Shown: in pieces, positions 59,932-64,000 of the stretch
How positions within the stretch are numbered: the first letter of the stretch is position 1
Layout of the letters: each line of letters opens with the position of its first letter
From: Kineococcus endophyticus
GTDB taxonomy: Bacteria; Actinomycetota; Actinomycetes; Actinomycetales; Kineococcaceae
DNA length: 64,000 nucleotides
NCBI RefSeq assembly: GCF_040796495.1
Contig: NZ_JBFNQN010000009.1
Coordinates: forward strand, 124,001-188,000
Direction: 5' to 3'
Program-made: the position numbers and the translations under genes
The notes under the pieces: generated by a model
What the model was told of the DNA's origin: nothing
The model's input: the letters and a program-made list of their open reading frames with translations, nothing else
Databases searched by the model: none

Positions 59932-62244
59932 GTGAGCACCGCACCCTTGGAACCCGCCGGCGCCGGCCACCAGGACGTCCTCGCCGTCCTGCGCGGAGCG
60001 CCGTCCCCGGTCTCCCCGGTGCCCGTGCCGCCCGCTCCCGCGAGCGTGTCGCTGCTGCCCGAGACGGCGTCCTCGCGGCACCAACTGGTCGCCGACCTGG
60101 CCCTGGCCGGGGGCCCGGTGGTCGTGGACGTGGGTGCGGAGGGGCCGGTGCTGCTGGCCGGGCTGCTCGCCGCGCTGGCGGCCACGGGCCGCTCGGTGCG
60201 GCTCGTGCCGGGTGCGTCGACGGACGGGGCGCGCGCGGAACTCGCCCGGCTGGGCCTGGGGCACCTCCTCGCCGACGTCCCGGAGGACCCCAGCCGCCGC
60301 GGTGCCGACCTCCCGCCGGCGGACCCGAACCGCTGGCTGACGCTCCTGCGCGACCTCGACGCCCGGCACCGCGCGTGGTTCTCGGCCGGGGGCGGGACCG
60401 ACGGCAGCGCCGGGGCGAGCCGGTCCGAGCAGGTGGCGGGCCTCGCCGCGCTGCGCGCCGAGCACCTGCACCCGCCGCTGCTGCCGGCCGCCGCGACGTG
60501 GTCCGCGGACGAGCGGGCACGCGTCGTGGCCCTCCTCGACCGGGCCCGCACCGCGGGCGAGGACCCGCTGCGGGGGGTGCCCGACGACCGCCTGGCCGCC
60601 GTCGCGGCCGACCTCGAGCGGCTCCCCGACCAACTGGACCGGCTGGCCGGCCTCGTGCAGCGGTTGACGTCCGAGACCGGGTGGCGACCGCGGACGACCG
60701 CCGACGTGGCGGCCGCGCTGCCGCTCCTGGGCCGCGTGGACGACGCGCTGCGCACCTACGTCCCGGCCGCCCTGCGCACCGACCTCGACCAGGCCGCGGC
60801 CGTCCTCGCGCGGCAGCCGCGGTCGCTGCTGTCCGCCGAGGAGCGCGAGCGTCGACGTGAGCTCAAGCGGCTCGCGGCGCTGCGCCACGACGGGGCGTCC
60901 TTCGGCCCCGGCGACGTCGAGACGCTCGGGGCGCTGCAGCGGGACTGGGCCGCCCTGCTGGGCGGCGCCCCGGCCCCCGCCCCGTCGCGCGGCGAACTCA
61001 GTGAACTGCTGGAGCCGTTGCGCCGCAGCCTGGCCGCCGTCGCCGAGGTGCTGCCGGACGTCCCGACCGATCCCGAGCTGGAGCGGCTCGGGACCGTCGG
61101 GGACCGGGTGCGCAGCGCGGTCGGGGCGGTGCGGTCGCGGCAGGACCGTGCGGCCGTCGACGCCGAGGGGCTGGCCTACCTCGCCGCGGCCGTGCCCGCG
61201 GGGTCGGGCACGGCCGACGTCGCCCGGCTCGTCGACGGGACGCACTGGCGGGCGGCCCTCGAGGCGTCCACCCCCGGCGGGGCTCCCGTCGGCCGCGTCG
61301 CGGAGGAGTTCCGCCGCCTCGACGAGCAGCGCCGCGCGCGCTCGGCCCGGGAGCTGCAGCTCGCCCTGTCCGGCGCCCGGGCCCGGCCCGTCGTCGTCGC
61401 CCCGGCCGACGACGCCCCGGCACCGGAGGTGGAGGTGCTGGTCGTGGACGAGGCCCACCGCCTCGACGCCGCGCGCGTCGCCGACCTCGCGGGTGCCGCC
61501 CGCCAGCTCGTCCTGCTGGGGACGCCCGGCGACGGGACCTCGGCGTGGGACCGGGCCGCCCGCGCCGTGACGCCGGTGCCGCTCGCGCTGAGCCCGCAAC
61601 CGTCCACGCTGGCCGACGCGGTCACGGCCGCCCTGGTGTCCGCGGGCGTCGACGTCGTCCCCGCCGCGCCGGACCTGCCCGCGGAACGGGAACTGCGCGA
61701 CGGCGGTGCCCGGCTGCTGCTGGGTCTGGAGGACGCGCTGGCCTCCTGGCGCGTCCAGGACCGCGAGGTCGTCCGCCCGGCGCGGGCCCGGGCGAGCGGC
61801 CTGAGCTACCGCCTCGTGCGGATGGCGGACTGGTCGGCCGACCCGCGCGCGGAGGCGCGTGCGCTGGCCGAGGAGGTGCGCGCCCTCGCGCCCGTCGTCG
61901 AGGAGGCCACGGTGCCCCCCGTCCTCGCCGCCCCCCTGCCGGTCGAGTCGTTCCCGAAGGGCCTGGGGTCCGCCGAGGACGCGCAGCGCGCGGTCACCGA
62001 CTTCGTGACCGCCCTCGACGGCGGGAACCCGAACATCGACCAGACCCCGCCGGCCGCCGTCGACGCCGCGGTCGCGCTCGCCTACGCCGACCTCGGTGTC
62101 ACCGCGGCCGACGCCGCCGTCCTCGACGCGGCGATGGACCTGCTGGGCTACCGCCGCCGCGGCACCAAGGTGCTGCGCGCGTTCAAGGAGTCGGTGCAGC
62201 GCACCAAGAAGAAGATGCGCGGCGCCGGCGTCCGCCTCCCCTGA
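59932..62244 (+). CDS. Helicase-like protein lacking Walker A, DEAH retained
   Basis: The 770-residue product resembles in layout the larger protein at 37718-41506. Near residues 50-95 a QLVADLALAGGPVVVDVGAE stretch occupies the place of the Q-motif and Walker A, but the G-x4-GK[ST] loop is gone. A long helical middle follows. Motif II is intact (VEVLVVDEAHRLDAARVADL, about 500-520) and is followed by RQLVLLGTPGDG, where a GDPxQLP motif would stand. Residues about 623-650 (LSYRLVRMADWSADPRAEAR) recall the last strand of the nuclease fold in the larger protein, but the catalytic part is missing. The end is basic (RTKKKMRGAGVRLP). ATP hydrolysis is unlikely; a scaffold or regulatory role is possible. 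No characterised family is named with confidence. Confidence 0.75.
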   Translation: MSTAPLEPAGAGHQDVLAVLRGAPSPVSPVPVPPAPASVSLLPETASSRHQLVADLALAGGPVVVDVGAEGPVLLAGLLAALAATGRSVRLVPGASTDGARAELARLGLGHLLADVPEDPSRRGADLPPADPNRWLTLLRDLDARHRAWFSAGGGTDGSAGASRSEQVAGLAALRAEHLHPPLLPAAATWSADERARVVALLDRARTAGEDPLRGVPDDRLAAVAADLERLPDQLDRLAGLVQRLTSETGWRPRTTADVAAALPLLGRVDDALRTYVPAALRTDLDQAAAVLARQPRSLLSAEERERRRELKRLAALRHDGASFGPGDVETLGALQRDWAALLGGAPAPAPSRGELSELLEPLRRSLAAVAEVLPDVPTDPELERLGTVGDRVRSAVGAVRSRQDRAAVDAEGLAYLAAAVPAGSGTADVARLVDGTHWRAALEASTPGGAPVGRVAEEFRRLDEQRRARSARELQLALSGARARPVVVAPADDAPAPEVEVLVVDEAHRLDAARVADLAGAARQLVLLGTPGDGTSAWDRAARAVTPVPLALSPQPSTLADAVTAALVSAGVDVVPAAPDLPAERELRDGGARLLLGLEDALASWRVQDREVVRPARARASGLSYRLVRMADWSADPRAEARALAEEVRALAPVVEEATVPPVLAAPLPVESFPKGLGSAEDAQRAVTDFVTALDGGNPNIDQTPPAAVDAAVALAYADLGVTAADAAVLDAAMDLLGYRRRGTKVLRAFKESVQRTKKKMRGAGVRLP

Positions 62245-62261
62245 GCCCCCCGACCCCGCGT

Positions 62262-62319
62262 GGAAAACACTCTTTCCGCCCCCGGCAATCGCTTCCCCGG
62301 GGCGGAAAGTGTGTTTTCC
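62262..62319. repeat. Long inverted repeat with nested dyads
   Basis: Arms of 21 bases (62262-62282 and 62299-62319) match with one mismatch around a 16-base loop. Each arm is itself a dyad (GGAAA...TTTCC). It lies 17 bases after the helicase-like gene. It may be a terminator, a double operator, or a repeated palindromic element. Confidence 0.7.
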
Positions 62320-62394
62320 GCCCCGAGTCGGGGTCGGGTCGGGGCCGGGTCGGGGTTGACGCGAGGGGACGGCAGGGGCAGGCTGGGCGGCGCA

Positions 62395-62406
62395 GTAAGC
62401 GCATAC
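62395..62406. promoter_or_regulatory. Candidate LacI-type operator GTAAGC-GCATAC
   Basis: This near-palindrome is centred on CG with one mismatch, 41 bases upstream of the glycoside hydrolase start. LacI-family operators with a central CG often control glucan-degrading enzymes. No LacI gene is in the window. Confidence 0.3.
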
Positions 62407-62447
62407 ATCGCTGCGACGTCACCGCCGACGACCTCACGGGAGCTTCG

Positions 62448-63992
62448 ATGCCCACCCCGCTGACCAGCCCGATGCACCGCCGCACGTTCCTCACCGGGAG
62501 CCTCGCCGCCGGGGCGCTGGCCACCGCCGCCCCTGGCGCCGGCGCCGCCCCCCGGCGACCGGCCCCCGAGCTGCGCACCTGGGCCCAGCAGACCTGGCGC
62601 TGCCTCGACGCGCTGACCGTCCCCGCGACCGGTCTGGCCGCCGACGACATCGGCGCCGACCTGTCCACCGCCTCGCGCGGGCACCAGACGTCCCCGACGA
62701 ACATCGGCTGCGGCCTGTGGTCGACCGTCGCGGCCCGCGAACTCGGCCTGCTGGCCCGCGGCGAGGCCAAGCGCCGCCTCGCCCGCACGCTGCAGTCCAT
62801 CGCCGGCCTGGAACGGCACGAGCAGAGCGGCATGTACTACAACTGGTACGACCCCGCCGACGGCCGGAAGCTCACCGAGTTCCCGACCTCGGGCGAGGTC
62901 GTCAAACCCTTCCTGTCCTCCGTCGACAACGGCTGGCTCGCCGCCGCACTCCTCGTCGTCGAGCGCGCCGAGCCGTCGCTGCGCCGGCAGGCCCGGGACC
63001 TGCGCTGCCGCATGGACTTCGGGTTCTACTGGGACGCGGCGGAGAACGCCCCCGGCGGGCAGCTGCGCGGGGGTTTCTGGGACGTCGACCCCGACGAGGA
63101 CGCGGCCGTCGTCGGGAACTACCGCGGCGGCGACCCGGTCTGGTACACCGGCCACCACTACGGCGCCTTCAACACCGAACCCCGCGTCGCCTCCTACCTC
63201 GGGATCGCCGCCGGGCAGATCCCGCCGGAGCACTACTGGGGGCCCGTCCGGACGTTCCCGGACGACTCCTGCGACTACTCCTGGACCGAGACGAAGCCGC
63301 AGGGTTCCTGGCGCACCTACGGCGGCGTCCGCGTGTTCGAGGGGGCACTCCCCTACCGCGGCAAGCTCGTCGTCCCCACCTGGGGCGGTTCGATGTTCGA
63401 GGCGCTCATGGTCCCGCTGCTCGTCCCCGAGGACGAGTGGGGTCCGCGGTCGTGGCGGCGGAACCACCCGCTCTACGTGCAGTGCCAGATCGAGCACGGG
63501 ATGCAGGAGGCGGGGTACGGGTACTGGGGTTTCTCGCCGTCGAACGACCCCGCCGGCGGGTACCGGGAGTACGGCGTGGACCAGCTCGGCCTCGACGGCC
63601 CCGGGTACACCTCCGACGAGGAACGCACGACCGTGGACCAGGCCTTCGAGGGCTGCCGTCCCGGCTCCCCCGCCCCCACCTCCTACGGGGACGGCGTCGT
63701 CACCCCGCACGCCTCGTTCCTCGCGCTGCGGTACGCGCCGGACCAGGCCGTGCAGAACCTGCGCAACCTCGCCGCCGACTTCGACTGCACGACCGACGGC
63801 GGTTTCCTCGACGCGATCGCCGTCCGCAGCGGCCGCGTCTCCGACCGGTTCCTCGCCCTCGACCAGGGCATGGTCATGGCCTCCCTCGGCAACGCTCTCG
63901 GCGGGGACGTCCTGCGGCGCCACGTCGGGGCGGAGTTCTCCCGCACCTTGCGACCCCTCATGCAGCAGGAGGTCTTCGCCACCCGCGGCTGA
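62448..63992 (+). CDS. Tat-exported glucoamylase-like / GH144-like glycoside hydrolase
   Basis: The 514-residue product has a twin-arginine signal (HRRTFLTGSLAAGALATAAP). The mature part has the glucoamylase-like conserved domain: QTSPTNIGCGLWSTVAAREL, GMYYNWYDP, SSVDNGWLAAALLVVERAEP, FGFYWDAAE and GGSMFEALMVPLLVP. Late in the protein EYGVDQLGLDGPG and VVTPHASFLALRYAP follow the same pattern. GH144 endo-beta-1,2-glucanases share this domain, so a secreted beta-glucanase is likely, but the linkage cut is not certain. GGGAG five bases before the ATG at 62448 supports the start; an inner ATG at 62472 sits just before the twin Arg. A LacI-like operator lies upstream. The gene ends eight bases before the window edge. 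Confidence 0.85.
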   Translation: MPTPLTSPMHRRTFLTGSLAAGALATAAPGAGAAPRRPAPELRTWAQQTWRCLDALTVPATGLAADDIGADLSTASRGHQTSPTNIGCGLWSTVAARELGLLARGEAKRRLARTLQSIAGLERHEQSGMYYNWYDPADGRKLTEFPTSGEVVKPFLSSVDNGWLAAALLVVERAEPSLRRQARDLRCRMDFGFYWDAAENAPGGQLRGGFWDVDPDEDAAVVGNYRGGDPVWYTGHHYGAFNTEPRVASYLGIAAGQIPPEHYWGPVRTFPDDSCDYSWTETKPQGSWRTYGGVRVFEGALPYRGKLVVPTWGGSMFEALMVPLLVPEDEWGPRSWRRNHPLYVQCQIEHGMQEAGYGYWGFSPSNDPAGGYREYGVDQLGLDGPGYTSDEERTTVDQAFEGCRPGSPAPTSYGDGVVTPHASFLALRYAPDQAVQNLRNLAADFDCTTDGGFLDAIAVRSGRVSDRFLALDQGMVMASLGNALGGDVLRRHVGAEFSRTLRPLMQQEVFATRG

Positions 63993-64000
63993 CACCGGGC

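Overview
The window reads as one contiguous chromosomal segment of a high-GC actinobacterium. Most genes start with GTG or ATG, many genes overlap by four bases (GTGA), and several genes have no ribosome binding site but carry a TANNNT box 5-8 bases before the start codon, as leaderless actinobacterial genes do. Gene content (SepX/GlpR, Glp, FmdB plus a SAF protein, CWB2 repeats, a fused dihydroxyacetone kinase) would fit the Kineosporiaceae, for example Kineococcus. That placement is inference from gene content and was not searched. No phage, plasmid, insertion sequence or CRISPR array was seen.

Region 1 (1-22.9 kb) is an exopolysaccharide and cell-surface locus. It holds a priming phosphoglycosyltransferase (21212-22765), a flippase (2294-3856), a Wzz-like chain-length protein (9866-10786), a Wzy/ligase-like membrane protein (10799-12139), two left-handed beta-helix acyltransferases (3-536 and 12166-12837), a membrane acyltransferase (635-1702) and eight sugar transferases of families GT2, GT4, GT14 and GT26. 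It also holds a protein O-mannosyltransferase and a secreted protein with three NPCBM domains. One GT4 gene (14795-16069) is frameshifted near its 3' end by a 14-bp tandem duplication. Five glycosyltransferase genes on the minus strand form a tightly overlapping operon (16124-21021). That operon and the priming transferase share a closely matching promoter.

Region 2 (23.0-28.7 kb) holds tRNA-Ala(CGC), then a minus-strand run galU, moeA-like glp, moaC, moaB, rimJ-like, sepX/glpR, with 5-formyltetrahydrofolate cyclo-ligase divergent. The pairing of a MoeA/gephyrin-like protein with the membrane protein SepX/GlpR matches a known actinobacterial cell-division module.

Region 3 (28.7-43.2 kb) holds a phytoene-desaturase-like flavoprotein, a K+/H+ antiporter with a TrkA-C domain, a secreted phosphodiester glycosidase, an FmdB zinc ribbon, a SAF-domain protein, a GGDEF-EAL protein, a 1262-residue helicase-like protein with a nuclease-like tail and eroded ATPase motifs, a 52-residue companion, and a SpoIIE-type phosphatase.

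Region 4 (43.4-49.0 kb) holds a histidine phosphatase, NAD(P)H-hydrate dehydratase, two unrecognised small proteins around tRNA-Arg(CCT), and a NarL-type response regulator with its kinase.

Region 5 (49.0-56.4 kb) is a complete polyol or sugar catabolic module: SorC-type regulator, short-chain dehydrogenase, ribose-type ABC transporter, and a divergent fused DhaK-DhaL kinase. Together these suggest uptake, oxidation and phosphorylation of a small polyol such as a tetritol.

Region 6 (56.4-64 kb) holds a CWB2 wall-binding protein, a small membrane protein, a second two-component system, a second helicase-like protein that has lost Walker A but kept DEAH, and a Tat-exported glucoamylase-like/GH144-like glycoside hydrolase. 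The most unusual signal is the pair of helicase-like proteins with degenerate ATP-binding motifs.
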